Part shown: positions 8,475-15,559 of the stretch, piece after piece
Layout: each line of letters starts with the position of its first letter
How positions within the stretch are numbered: the first letter of the stretch is position 1
Origin: Candidatus Nealsoniibacteriota bacterium
GTDB lineage: Bacteria; Patescibacteriota; Minisyncoccia; Minisyncoccales; MHMH01
NCBI GenBank assembly: GCA_016181985.1
Contig: JACOYG010000001.1
Location: 1-42,794 of the forward strand
Direction: 5' to 3'
Length of the DNA: 42,794 nucleotides
Position numbers and translations under genes: made by a program
Notes under the pieces: generated by a model
Seen by the model: the letters and a program-made list of their open reading frames with translations, nothing else
The model's database searches: none
What the model was told of the DNA's origin: nothing

Positions 8475-9839
8475 CTATAAACTATATATTTGGTCCTTAA
8501 TTAAGTTTATTTCCTCAGCTAAATTTTCATCTTTTTCTAATTCTTTAGATATTTTATTATAAGCATGAATGGCGGTGGTGTGATCTTTTCCTCCAAATTT
8601 TCTGCCGATAAATGGGAAAGAACTCTTTAATTCATCCCTTAAAATAAACATAGCCACTTGGCGAGGTTTCACAATTTCTTTTCTCCTAGAGACATCAAGA
8701 ATATCACCTTCTTTTAAATCGTAAAAAGAAGCCACGGATTTAATAATATTGTCCGGGTTAATCGCCTTTTTAGGAGAAAATATGACGTTTTTTAAGAGAG
8801 TTTTAGCTGTTTCCACGTCGGGAGTTTTATTATTCAACGCCTGATAAGCGGCCAGCCTATTCAGGGCCCCTTCCAATTCTCTTATGTTTCTTTGAATGTT
8901 TTCAGCGACATATTCGATAACTTCGTTAGAAAAATTAAGTTTTTTTTCTTGAGATTTTGTCTTCAAAATAGCTATTCTGGTTTCCGTATCGGGAAGGCTT
9001 ATATCGGCGATCATCCCTCCCTCAAAGCGCGATTTTAATCTTCCTTCCAAGGAAGAAATGGCTTTTGGCGGGCGATCGGAAGAAAGGATTATTTGTTTAT
9101 TTTTTTCATATAAATTATTGAAAATATGAAAAAACTCTTCCTGGGTTTTTTCTTTGCCGGCTATAAATTGGATATCATCAACTATTAAAACATCGATATC
9201 CTTATAAAGCAGTTTTAGTTTGTCTATGCTGCGATTTTGTATGGAACTCACTATGCCGGAGGCAAGTTTTTCCGAAGATAAATACTTTATTTTCTTTTCC
9301 GGGAACTTTTTTGAAATTTCATTTCCTATAGCCTGCATTAAATGTGTTTTGCCGAGGCCGGTTCCTCCGTAGATGAATAAGGGATTATAAGATGTGCCGG
9401 GACTGCGCACTACCGCCAAGGCAGCGGCTTGGGGCAATTCATTAAAGGGGCCCACCACGAAATTATTAAAAGTATATCGCGGGTTAAGATTGGTTTCTTT
9501 ATCCACTTTTAATTCAACGAACTCCAGTTGAGGAGAGTTGTTGTAAGAGTTGTCTATTAATTGGCTGGCGGAGATGTCCTTCGGCTTAGTTTCGGCATGG
9601 ACAACATTATATTTTATCTCTTTTATTTCCTCATCCAAGCTGTGGAGTATTTTAAATATCAATTTATTGTATTTATTTTCCAGCCATTCTTTGGAAAAAT
9701 TATTAGGGACGGAAACCACAACCCCCCCATTGTCTTTGGAAACAATATTTGTGTTTCTGAACCATGTTGCGAAGTTGGCCTTGGAAATATTAAATTGGAT
9801 TTGAGCAAGCAGGGCTTGCCATAATTCCTCTTTATCCAT
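8475..9839 (-). CDS. dnaA: Chromosomal replication initiator DnaA
   Basis: The 454-residue protein shows all four DnaA parts: N-terminal domain I (LWQALLAQIQ), a short linker, the AAA+ domain starting NPRYTFNNFVVG with Walker A GGTGLGKTHL and Walker B VLIVDDIQFI, and the DNA-binding domain IV with the signature FGGKDHTTAIHAYNKI. It binds DnaA boxes and melts the origin. Its own promoter carries a strong -35 and a good -10, about 110 bases from the divergent rpmH start. Confidence 0.97.
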   Translation of the reverse strand: MDKEELWQALLAQIQFNISKANFATWFRNTNIVSKDNGGVVVSVPNNFSKEWLENKYNKLIFKILHSLDEEIKEIKYNVVHAETKPKDISASQLIDNSYNNSPQLEFVELKVDKETNLNPRYTFNNFVVGPFNELPQAAALAVVRSPGTSYNPLFIYGGTGLGKTHLMQAIGNEISKKFPEKKIKYLSSEKLASGIVSSIQNRSIDKLKLLYKDIDVLIVDDIQFIAGKEKTQEEFFHIFNNLYEKNKQIILSSDRPPKAISSLEGRLKSRFEGGMIADISLPDTETRIAILKTKSQEKKLNFSNEVIEYVAENIQRNIRELEGALNRLAAYQALNNKTPDVETAKTLLKNVIFSPKKAINPDNIIKSVASFYDLKEGDILDVSRRKEIVKPRQVAMFILRDELKSSFPFIGRKFGGKDHTTAIHAYNKISKELEKDENLAEEINLIKDQIYSL

Positions 9840-9847
9840 ATAATTTT

Positions 9848-9876
9848 ATTATCGGATTCATTGTACCACATGTCAA
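9848..9876 (-). promoter_or_regulatory. dnaA promoter
   Basis: On the minus strand TTGACA (9871-9876) and GATAAT (9848-9853) are separated by exactly 17 bases. The -10 box lies only 8 bases before the dnaA ATG, so the message would have almost no leader. Confidence 0.7.
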
Positions 9877-9911
9877 ACAAGAACAAAATGAATTTAAAAG
9901 TCGGCTTATTG

Positions 9912-9940
9912 TTGATAAATTGGGTAAAAACTGTTAACAT
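9912..9940 (+). promoter_or_regulatory. rpmH promoter
   Basis: TTGATA (9912-9917) and TAACAT (9935-9940) with 17-base spacing lie 12 bases before the rpmH ATG. The -35 overlaps a one-mismatch DnaA box in reverse orientation, which would allow DnaA to affect the ribosomal-protein side of the divergent pair. Confidence 0.5.
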
Positions 9941-9952
9941 TTAATTAATTAT

Positions 9953-10087
9953 ATGTCATTCACTTATCAGCCAAAAAAGAAAAAAAGGAAAAGAGTCCAC
10001 GGCTTTATGACCAGACAAAGAACGAAGAATGGCAGAAGGACGATATCCAGGAGTAGAGATAAAAAGAGACGGCGGCTAGCGGTTTAA
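9953..10087 (+). CDS. rpmH: Large ribosomal subunit protein bL34
   Basis: The 44-residue basic protein begins MSFTYQPKKKKRKRVHGFMT and continues RQRTKNGRRTISRSRDKKRRR. This matches L34 (conserved HGFxxRxxTxxGRxVLxxRRxKGRxxL pattern, with some divergence). It is too short for common length cut-offs. Its location between dnaA and rnpA is the classic rpmH-rnpA arrangement. Confidence 0.95.
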   Translation: MSFTYQPKKKKRKRVHGFMTRQRTKNGRRTISRSRDKKRRRLAV

Positions 10088-10093
10088 TTTTTA

Positions 10094-10164
10094 GGCGCTA
10101 GGGATTAGGGTTTAGCGTCTAGTGAGTTAAGACTAGACGCTAATTAACTAGACGCTAGACGCTA
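10094..10164. repeat. CTAGACGC-family inverted-repeat element, copy A (no gene inside)
   Basis: The rpmH-rnpA gap is filled by words of the TTAGCGTCTAGT type. TTAGCGTCTAGT at 10112-10123 is matched by its exact complement ACTAGACGCTAA at 10132-10143, and a further inverted word follows at 10147-10164. Three more sites of the same family occur at 13420-13500, 14617-14655 and 15018-15088. Confidence 0.8.
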
Positions 10165-10171
10165 ATATTTT

Positions 10172-10516
10172 ATGCTGTCTAAGGAAAATCGTCTTAAAAA
10201 TACGAAAGAAATAGAATTGGTTTTTAAGAAAGGGAAAGGATTTAAGGCGGGATTTTTATTCCTTAAATTAGTCAGAAACGATTTAAAGACTAGCAGGTTT
10301 GCCTTTGTTGTGAGCAAAAAAGCCGTCCCGAAGGCCACGGATAGGAATAGAATAAAAAGACGGCTGAGGGATATAGTAAGAAGAAACGCGGCCCGCATAA
10401 AGGCGGGATTTGATTTAGTTATAATCGTCCAAAAAGGGATAGAGAGAGTAAAATTTCAGAAAATTAAAGAAGACGCGGAAGAGATTTTTAAGAAAGCCAA
10501 TTTATGGGATTTTTAG
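10172..10516 (+). CDS. rnpA: Ribonuclease P protein component
   Basis: The 114-residue basic protein has the RnpA pattern MLSKENRLKNTKEIELVFKKG, then FVVSKKAVPKATDRNRIKRRLRD, which includes the RNR motif that contacts the RNA. It assists the catalytic RNA in maturing the 5' ends of tRNAs. It overlaps yidC by 13 bases in the usual rpmH-rnpA-yidC-jag order. No RNase P RNA could be recognised in the window. Confidence 0.95.
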   Translation: MLSKENRLKNTKEIELVFKKGKGFKAGFLFLKLVRNDLKTSRFAFVVSKKAVPKATDRNRIKRRLRDIVRRNAARIKAGFDLVIIVQKGIERVKFQKIKEDAEEIFKKANLWDF

Positions 10517-11187
10517 GAGATATTTTTAATTTAATATTTTATCAGCCGCTATTAAAAGCGCTGATTCTGATATATAACTACCTCCCCGGCCATGACTTTG
10601 GCATCGCTGTAATTGTTTTGACTCTTTTAATAAAACTCGTTCTTTACCCCTTGGGAGCCAAGGGAATAAAATCTCAAAAAGCTCTTCAGGATCTCCAGCC
10701 AAAAATCAAAGAGCTCCAAGAGAAATTTAAAGACGATAAAAACAGGCAGGCCAAAGAAGTGATGGATCTTTATAGGAGGGAAAAGATAAATCCTTTTTCG
10801 GGATTTTTGCTTTTATTGATACAACTGCCGTTTTTGTTCGCTCTTTTCAAGGTTTTTGGAAATGGAGTTAAAGGAATGAGCGGAATCGATATGACTTTTT
10901 TAGGAACGATAAACCTGGCGCAAGCGTCGGTTGTTTTGGTCATACTCACAGGGCTGGCCCAGTTTTGGCAAGCAAGAATGATGAAACAGCCGCCTTCTTC
11001 AAAGAAGCAATCGGATTTTTCGAACATTATGCAAAAACAAACGATCTACTTTTTTCCTCTTTTTACCGTGTTTATCCTTTGGAAAATGCCTTCCGCTATC
11101 GCTCTTTATTGGCTGACGACAACGCTCTTTACAATTTTTCAGCAATATATTACACTTAGAAAGAATAAAAGCGATGTCGCAAACTAA
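10504..11187 (+). CDS. yidC: Membrane protein insertase YidC/Oxa1 family
   Basis: The 227-residue protein is the short, Gram-positive-like form without the large periplasmic domain. Hydrophobic segments lie near 17-50, 96-118, 140-160 and 180-215. The conserved loop with LQDLQPKIKELQEKFKDDKNRQAKE precedes the NPFSGFLLLLIQLPFLFALF core. It inserts membrane proteins with or without Sec. It lacks a clear lipoprotein signal. It overlaps rnpA upstream and jag downstream (14 bases), indicating a single operon. Confidence 0.95.
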   Translation: MGFLGDIFNLIFYQPLLKALILIYNYLPGHDFGIAVIVLTLLIKLVLYPLGAKGIKSQKALQDLQPKIKELQEKFKDDKNRQAKEVMDLYRREKINPFSGFLLLLIQLPFLFALFKVFGNGVKGMSGIDMTFLGTINLAQASVVLVILTGLAQFWQARMMKQPPSSKKQSDFSNIMQKQTIYFFPLFTVFILWKMPSAIALYWLTTTLFTIFQQYITLRKNKSDVAN

Positions 11188-11644
11188 CACAGAGAAAATT
11201 CAAGACATCATTAAGGAGTTTTTCAGTAAAACCGGAATTGCTCTTGAAGGGATAGAAATAAAAACTCCGCTCGATTCAACTATCCCCATTAATTTAAAAA
11301 TGGAGGAGCCTCAGACTTTAATCGGCGAAGGAGGGCAGACCCTCATGGAAGTGCAGCGTCTCTTGAAGATGGTTTTGCAGAGGAAAATTGCCTCGGACGC
11401 CCATTTTTATATCGACCTGGACATTAACGATTATAAGAAGAAAAAGACCAATTATTTGAAGGAAATGGCCAGATCGACCGCCGACGAGGTGTCTTTGGTT
11501 AAAAAAGAAAAATATCTGCCGGCAATGTCAGCTTACGACAGGAGGGTCGTTCATGTGGAGTTGGCCTCCAGGCAGGATATTGTGACCGAAAGCGTGGGCT
11601 ATGATCCGGAAAGAAAGGTGGTTATCAGGCCGCGGCTTCTTTAG
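11174..11644 (+). CDS. jag: Jag/KhpB-type KH-R3H RNA-binding protein
   Basis: The 156-residue protein contains a KH domain with the loop LIGEGGQTLMEVQRLLKMVL (about 52-72). It is followed by an R3H-type domain (YLKEMARSTADEVSLVKKEK, then MSAYDRRVVHVELA). Jag/KhpB proteins bind many RNAs and influence cell wall synthesis; they are routinely encoded beside yidC. The 3' end overlaps the convergent virB4-like gene by 20 bases and carries an intrinsic terminator hairpin in the shared region. Confidence 0.92.
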   Translation: MSQTNTEKIQDIIKEFFSKTGIALEGIEIKTPLDSTIPINLKMEEPQTLIGEGGQTLMEVQRLLKMVLQRKIASDAHFYIDLDINDYKKKKTNYLKEMARSTADEVSLVKKEKYLPAMSAYDRRVVHVELASRQDIVTESVGYDPERKVVIRPRLL

Positions 11645-13418
11645 CCGCTTTTTTTATTTCTCTTAATTCTTTAACTTCTTCGGGGGCCGTGGTAATGAAT
11701 TTATTCTCGGCATCGGAAGCCACCACTTTTAAGGCGACATGTTTTTGTCCGGCGAAGAAAAGCCCCTCCCCCACCTGCGCGCCGGTGAGTAATTCTTTTT
11801 CCCAATCCGTCAGGTTGAATGTTTTTTGAACAACGCCGGCGGTTGAAGGGCTCTGTTTCATTAAAAATTGCAGAGAAGAGTTTGAAATTATCGGCTGGCC
11901 GTATTCCGATCTCATGAAATCGCTGACGTCCTGGGTGATTGTGGTCACTCCCAGCCAGTATTTTCTGGCCCTTTTGACTAATCCGAAAAGGAAAGACGCT
12001 CCGTCTTCGGAATGCATCAGCCACCAGGCCTCGTCAACCACCATAATCCTCTTTTTCAATTCGGAGCGTATTTTGTTCCAAATATAACGGGTGATGATAT
12101 ACATCGCCATGGGGCGCAACCCCTCTTCCATGTCTCTGATGCCAAAAGCCACGAAAGTATTATCCATTTTAACGGTAGACGGCTTATTAAAGAAATTAGC
12201 GTAAGTTCCTTTGGTGTATTTTCTGACGCGCCTTACCAAAGACTCGGTTCCTTCCATGGTGTTTAATACTGCTTCCATGTCGGACATTAAAGGCGGCTCG
12301 GCTTGAGAGAAATCTGAGGCAGGCGTGATATCTTTAGCCGCGTAAGTTTCGGTAATCGCCCGATCCATAATGGCATCTTCTTCGGGGGTGAGCCCGCCGA
12401 GCATTAAACGCATCAATCCTACCAAGTTGATAATATTTGACCTTAGTATGTCTTCGGGTTTTTCGTCTTCTCGCGGGATGGGCAAATCAAAGGGATTGAT
12501 ATGATGAGGGCTGGCCAGAGACATTTTAAAATAAGAGCCGCCGACCGCGTCTGATAATGATTCGTACTCGTTTTCGGGGTCGACAACAATAACATCCGTG
12601 CCCAGCATTAAAGAACGAAGAATTTCCACTTTAACGAAATAGCTCTTTCCGGAACCGGACTGGGCAAAAATCACCATATTGGCATTGGGCATGGAAAATC
12701 TGTCGAATAAAACCAAAGAGTTGTTGTGTTGGTTTATGCCGTAAAGAATGCCTTCGTTCGAGCTTAAGTCAAAAGAGACAAAAGGAAAAATACTGGATAA
12801 GGGGCCGGTGTTCATCGGCACATTGACGTCTAGCTGGTCCAAACCATAAGGAGAAGTTGAAACAAATCCCTCTTTTTGCTGGTAAAGAGAGGGCTTAATG
12901 TATATTAATTTTGATTCCAACATTGATCTAAGAGTGGTTTCAATGCTGTCCAATTCCTGCTCTTGGTCGGCGTAGACGGTCAAATAGAGCCCCAGCCTAA
13001 ACATTCTCTCTTGGGCAGTTTGAAGGCGGTCTCTTAGCTCTTCAATGTCCCTGTAGGCGGTTTCCAGGGCAGGATCCCTGACCAGGCCCTTGGATTCTCT
13101 TTCCATCAGCTCGGCCTGGATCTCCGTTACTCTTTTTCGCAGTTGTTTTAGAATCAAGCCGGCTTCAATGGGATGGATGAAAAAAGAGATATCCATCGGC
13201 ATATCTAAATTAATAATAGGAGAGAACCAGCCGGCCGTAAGATACCGAGGATAAGAGAAGATAAAATAAGAGCGGGCGAATCTCTCGCTTAATTTCAAGC
13301 TGGACTGATTTACTTCAATCGAAGCGGGCGCCACAATGTCCACCGCTCTGATCGCCTCGGTTTCAAAAATCTCTTCTTCCGGTATTTCTGTTTTTTTCTT
13401 TTTATTGAATAATTTCAT
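11625..13418 (-). CDS. VirB4/TraC-family type IV secretion ATPase
   Basis: The 597-residue protein has an N-terminal VirB4-like region with a coiled-coil stretch (about 95-140). The ATPase core follows, with Walker A AQSGSGKS (residues 252-259), VVDPENEYE after it, and Walker B RIMVVDEAWWLM (near 460), then ITQDVSDFM. VirB4 ATPases power assembly of conjugation-type channels and pili. The gene is last in a minus-strand cluster with TraC-like, PrgI and VirB6-like genes. An 81-base repeat element separates it from the TraC-like gene. It lacks an obvious relaxase or VirD4 partner in the window, so DNA transfer cannot be claimed. Confidence 0.9.
   Translation of the reverse strand: MKLFNKKKKTEIPEEEIFETEAIRAVDIVAPASIEVNQSSLKLSERFARSYFIFSYPRYLTAGWFSPIINLDMPMDISFFIHPIEAGLILKQLRKRVTEIQAELMERESKGLVRDPALETAYRDIEELRDRLQTAQERMFRLGLYLTVYADQEQELDSIETTLRSMLESKLIYIKPSLYQQKEGFVSTSPYGLDQLDVNVPMNTGPLSSIFPFVSFDLSSNEGILYGINQHNNSLVLFDRFSMPNANMVIFAQSGSGKSYFVKVEILRSLMLGTDVIVVDPENEYESLSDAVGGSYFKMSLASPHHINPFDLPIPREDEKPEDILRSNIINLVGLMRLMLGGLTPEEDAIMDRAITETYAAKDITPASDFSQAEPPLMSDMEAVLNTMEGTESLVRRVRKYTKGTYANFFNKPSTVKMDNTFVAFGIRDMEEGLRPMAMYIITRYIWNKIRSELKKRIMVVDEAWWLMHSEDGASFLFGLVKRARKYWLGVTTITQDVSDFMRSEYGQPIISNSSLQFLMKQSPSTAGVVQKTFNLTDWEKELLTGAQVGEGLFFAGQKHVALKVVASDAENKFITTAPEEVKELREIKKAAKEAAA
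11632..11655 (+). terminator. Intrinsic terminator of the rpmH-rnpA-yidC-jag operon
   Basis: GCGGC (11632-11636) pairs with GCCGC (11644-11648) and a run of seven T follows. The hairpin lies inside the last codons of the convergent virB4-like gene, where it encodes an Ala/Lys-rich tail. Confidence 0.75.
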
Positions 13419-13419
13419 G

Positions 13420-13500
13420 TTTAGTGCTTAGTGAATTAGCGTCTAGCGTTTAGTGAATTAGCGTTTAATTCTAACTCACTAGACGCTAGACCCTAGCCGC
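13420..13500. repeat. CTAGACGC-family inverted-repeat element, copy B (no gene inside)
   Basis: The whole gap between the TraC-like and VirB4 genes consists of family words. The left half (13420-13470) reads TTAGTG..TTAGCGTCTAGCG; the right half (13471-13500) reads the complementary CTAACTCACTAGACGCTAG. The element ends at the stop codon of the TraC-like gene. It looks like the two flanks of the four-helix-bundle locus joined without the gene. Confidence 0.8.
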
Positions 13501-14159
13501 TACTTTGCCAGTTCCGGAGGAATTTCAGGGTAATAGCCGACTTCGGCTTGCTTCGGGTGGTGCAAGCTCCAAAAAAGCTCAACAATCTCAGGCGTAGTCA
13601 AGGGCATGGCCTGAAGTCCGCATCTTCTTAACCCCAAGGCCACGAATTCCATTCTCTGCCATAATTGCTGTTTGGCCATCTGAAACTTTTCTTCGGTCAA
13701 AATGGGCAGCTGTGGCGTTCTTAAGAGCTTACCAGCATCGGCTCCTTTAGTTTCCAATAAAGTAAAAGGCACCACCACAAAAAAGTTTTTTGACATGATT
13801 TCTCCATATCTCCCGACCGGCGGAGCGCCCGAAACCACATCTTCGATAAATTTTCGGTACGCCGTAGTCTGGATTTTAAGAAGTTCGTTGGTTTGTTTCG
13901 CTTCCAGCGCCTTAATGCCGTCTATATAGCCGGTTATATTAAGCCGGCGCGATTGGATGATAATTTGCAAATCAAAATCCAGAGAATTTAAAAATTCCTG
14001 GAACTGATAAATAATGGAAGATTGCTCTTCGTCCGACTTTAAAGCGAAATTCAAAGAAGAAACCATCATAATGGCTCTCAATGCCTTGTTTTTCAGAATG
14101 GCTACGCCTTCTCTTATCTGTTCTATTTCCAAGAAATCTTGTGTGGATGAAACTTGCAT
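13500..14159 (-). CDS. TraC-like protein, VirB4 N-terminal partner of the secretion cluster
   Basis: The 219-residue soluble protein starts MQVSSTQDFLEIEQIREGVAIL and contains FLNSLDFDLQIIIQSRRLNI. This resembles the N-terminal domain of TraC/VirB4-type ATPases but has no nucleotide-binding motif. In CPR-type clusters such a protein is commonly encoded separately, just before the ATPase; together the two would have about 816 residues, close to a full VirB4. It may dock the ATPase to the membrane complex. I judge it a genuine separate gene because it has its own start after PrgI and no frameshift links it to virB4. Confidence 0.7.
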   Translation of the reverse strand: MQVSSTQDFLEIEQIREGVAILKNKALRAIMMVSSLNFALKSDEEQSSIIYQFQEFLNSLDFDLQIIIQSRRLNITGYIDGIKALEAKQTNELLKIQTTAYRKFIEDVVSGAPPVGRYGEIMSKNFFVVVPFTLLETKGADAGKLLRTPQLPILTEEKFQMAKQQLWQRMEFVALGLRRCGLQAMPLTTPEIVELFWSLHHPKQAEVGYYPEIPPELAK

Positions 14160-14165
14160 AATGTT

Positions 14166-14230
14166 GAAATTGTTCGATTTGAAATTGTTCGATTTCGTAA
14201 ATCGAACAATTAGTGTCCGACCTGGTCGGA
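14166..14230. repeat. Tandem and inverted repeat cluster at the PrgI 3' end
   Basis: A 15-bp unit (GAAATTGTTCGATTT) is repeated twice in tandem (14166-14180, 14181-14195). It is followed by an inverted copy (14199-14211), forming a 13-bp perfect stem with a 3-nt loop. Five bases later comes a separate perfect palindrome (TCCGACCTGGTCGGA, 14216-14230) that encodes the end of PrgI. Confidence 0.8.
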
Positions 14231-14614
14231 AAGGTCTTTTAGCTTGCTCTTCCCCACCGCCGTGGGCACCGGGCTTTCTCTAATTCCCGCAGCTTCCGGT
14301 TTTTTAGCCTGGATTAATTTTAAAGGTGGCCCCACTTTTTTCTTCCAGAGATATATTTTGGGCCGCATGCGGTAAATAAAAATATTTTTAATGACTACGG
14401 GCAGGGGCCTGCCGTTGGATTTTCCAAAAGCCAATATGGCGGCGAAAGAAAAAATGACAAGCGACGCCATGATAAAGAAAAAAAAGTGTATGGTGAAATA
14501 AAGAACAAAGCAAATTGCCCCGGCTGTTCCGACATAAATAAACTGTTGAAAAGTCATGGGGCCTATCACCTTGGCCTTCTCCTCAATAAATTGTGGCACG
14601 GTAAATTGATCCAT
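14210..14614 (-). CDS. PrgI-family membrane protein of the type IV secretion-like cluster
   Basis: The 134-residue protein begins MDQFTVPQFIEEKAKVIGPMTFQQF and has two adjacent membrane helices (about 25-45 and 47-65) followed by a basic segment. This is the pattern of PrgI proteins, found beside virB4 in Gram-positive and CPR secretion clusters and probably counterparts of VirB3. The last residues (SDQVGH) are encoded by a perfect palindrome and the stop codon lies in a second inverted repeat. The native C-terminus may therefore have been replaced by repeat sequence. Confidence 0.85.
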   Translation of the reverse strand: MDQFTVPQFIEEKAKVIGPMTFQQFIYVGTAGAICFVLYFTIHFFFFIMASLVIFSFAAILAFGKSNGRPLPVVIKNIFIYRMRPKIYLWKKKVGPPLKLIQAKKPEAAGIRESPVPTAVGKSKLKDLSDQVGH

Positions 14615-14616
14615 TA

Positions 14617-14655
14617 TTTTAGTGAGTTAGCGTCTAGCGTTTAGTGAGTTAGTGA
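14617..14655. repeat. CTAGACGC-family repeat, copy C (left flank of the four-helix-bundle gene)
   Basis: The words TTAGTGAGTTAGCGTCTAGCG and TTTAGTGAGTTAGTGA fill the gap between PrgI and the four-helix-bundle gene. They also supply that gene's stop codon. The orientation is opposite to copy D on the other side. Confidence 0.8.
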
Positions 14656-15017
14656 ACGGGCGGTTTATTTTCTAATTTATTAATTAAAACATTCAACATT
14701 TTTTGTATTTCTTCCAACAGCGCGTTAGCGGCTTGGGATTTAATATTCGGATATAATTCTTCGCCGATTATCAATTGCGTTTCCAGTTCGGCAGAAGAAC
14801 CATAGCTGATTCTCAAAAATTGCAAAAATTCTTTCCGATTTTTTCTTAAATAACCTTCGGCAATGTTCGAAGGGATGGATACTGCCGCCCGTCGCATTTG
14901 GTTTGATAGCCCGTAGGTTTCATCCTTAGGAAAGCCGCTCGTTAATTCGTATACTTTCTTAACTAAGCCAATAGATTTTTGCCATACCGTTAAATCCTTG
15001 TAAGATTTTAAATACAT
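14649..15017 (-). CDS. Four-helix-bundle protein of the 23S rRNA intervening-sequence (IVP/S23) family
   Basis: The 122-residue protein reads MYLKSYKDLTVWQKSIGLV, then YGLSNQMRRAAVSIPSNIAEGY and FLQFLRISYGSSAELETQLI. These are the characteristic motifs of the IVP/S23 four-helix-bundle family, related in fold to Avd of diversity-generating retroelements. In known cases such ORFs lie inside insertions in 23S rRNA whose ends form a stem. Here the gene sits inside a secretion operon, bounded on both sides by repeats of one family in inverted orientation. I chose the ATG at 15017 over a GTG three codons upstream, which lies in the repeat. Its molecular function is unknown. Confidence 0.88.
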   Translation of the reverse strand: MYLKSYKDLTVWQKSIGLVKKVYELTSGFPKDETYGLSNQMRRAAVSIPSNIAEGYLRKNRKEFLQFLRISYGSSAELETQLIIGEELYPNIKSQAANALLEEIQKMLNVLINKLENKPPVH

Positions 15018-15088
15018 AACAGTCACTAAACGCTAATTCACTAAACACCGGTTCACTAGACGCTGACTCACTAGACGCTAACTTACTA
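15018..15088. repeat. CTAGACGC-family repeat, copy D (right flank of the four-helix-bundle gene)
   Basis: The words TCACTAAACGCTAATTCACT, CTAGACGCTGACTCACTAG and ACGCTAACTTACTA fill the gap up to the stop codon of the next gene. The copy is inverted relative to copy C. Confidence 0.8.
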
Positions 15089-15550
15089 CACAATGGGTTC
15101 ATGATAAACGTCTTTGCCCCGCGGCCTTGGCGGCTCCTCCCTTATTGGTTCTTCCTTGGCGGGAAGTGTCGTTGTTTTTTCTATTTCTGTTGGCTTGGCC
15201 TTATCGATTATTTGATTTTTAAGATCGTCCGCCATTTTTTGCGCTTCTTTTTTTGAGATGTTCAAACTTTTCCCTAATAATTCCGGCAAATCTTTAAATG
15301 AAATTTTACCTTCCACGCAATTCATGACTAATCCCGATATTTTAGTCCCGGGCAGATTTTCAAAGATTCTGCTTCTTTCGCTCGGGGCATTAAGACCGGT
15401 TGATTCAATAAATTTTTTAATACCCTCGTCTTGATCTTTTTGTAGTCCATATTCTTCCAGTAATTTGGTGATTATTAAACTGCTTTCTTCCGGAATGTCA
15501 AAATCTCTCGTTTTTTCTAAGATTTCATTATCGCTATTTTTGTTTATCAT
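15086..15550 (-). CDS. Hypothetical protein of the secretion cluster
   Basis: The 154-residue protein is predicted soluble. Residues 1-110 are mostly helical (SSLIITKLLEEYGL, FKDLPELLGKSLNISKKEAQ) and the last 40 residues are Pro/Glu/Lys-rich and probably disordered. I recognise no family. The gene sits 9 bases downstream of the VirB6-like gene on the same strand and shares its direction with prgI and virB4, so it probably belongs to the same assembly. The stop codon lies at the edge of repeat copy D. Confidence 0.7.
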   Translation of the reverse strand: MINKNSDNEILEKTRDFDIPEESSLIITKLLEEYGLQKDQDEGIKKFIESTGLNAPSERSRIFENLPGTKISGLVMNCVEGKISFKDLPELLGKSLNISKKEAQKMADDLKNQIIDKAKPTEIEKTTTLPAKEEPIREEPPRPRGKDVYHEPIV

Positions 15551-15559
15551 AACTTTATA

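Noticed and set aside
11625..14159. VirB4 split by a frameshift into two ORFs
   Set aside because: The two parts have separate starts and are separated by a full repeat element; no reading frame joins them. Separate TraC-like and ATPase genes are a plausible native arrangement.
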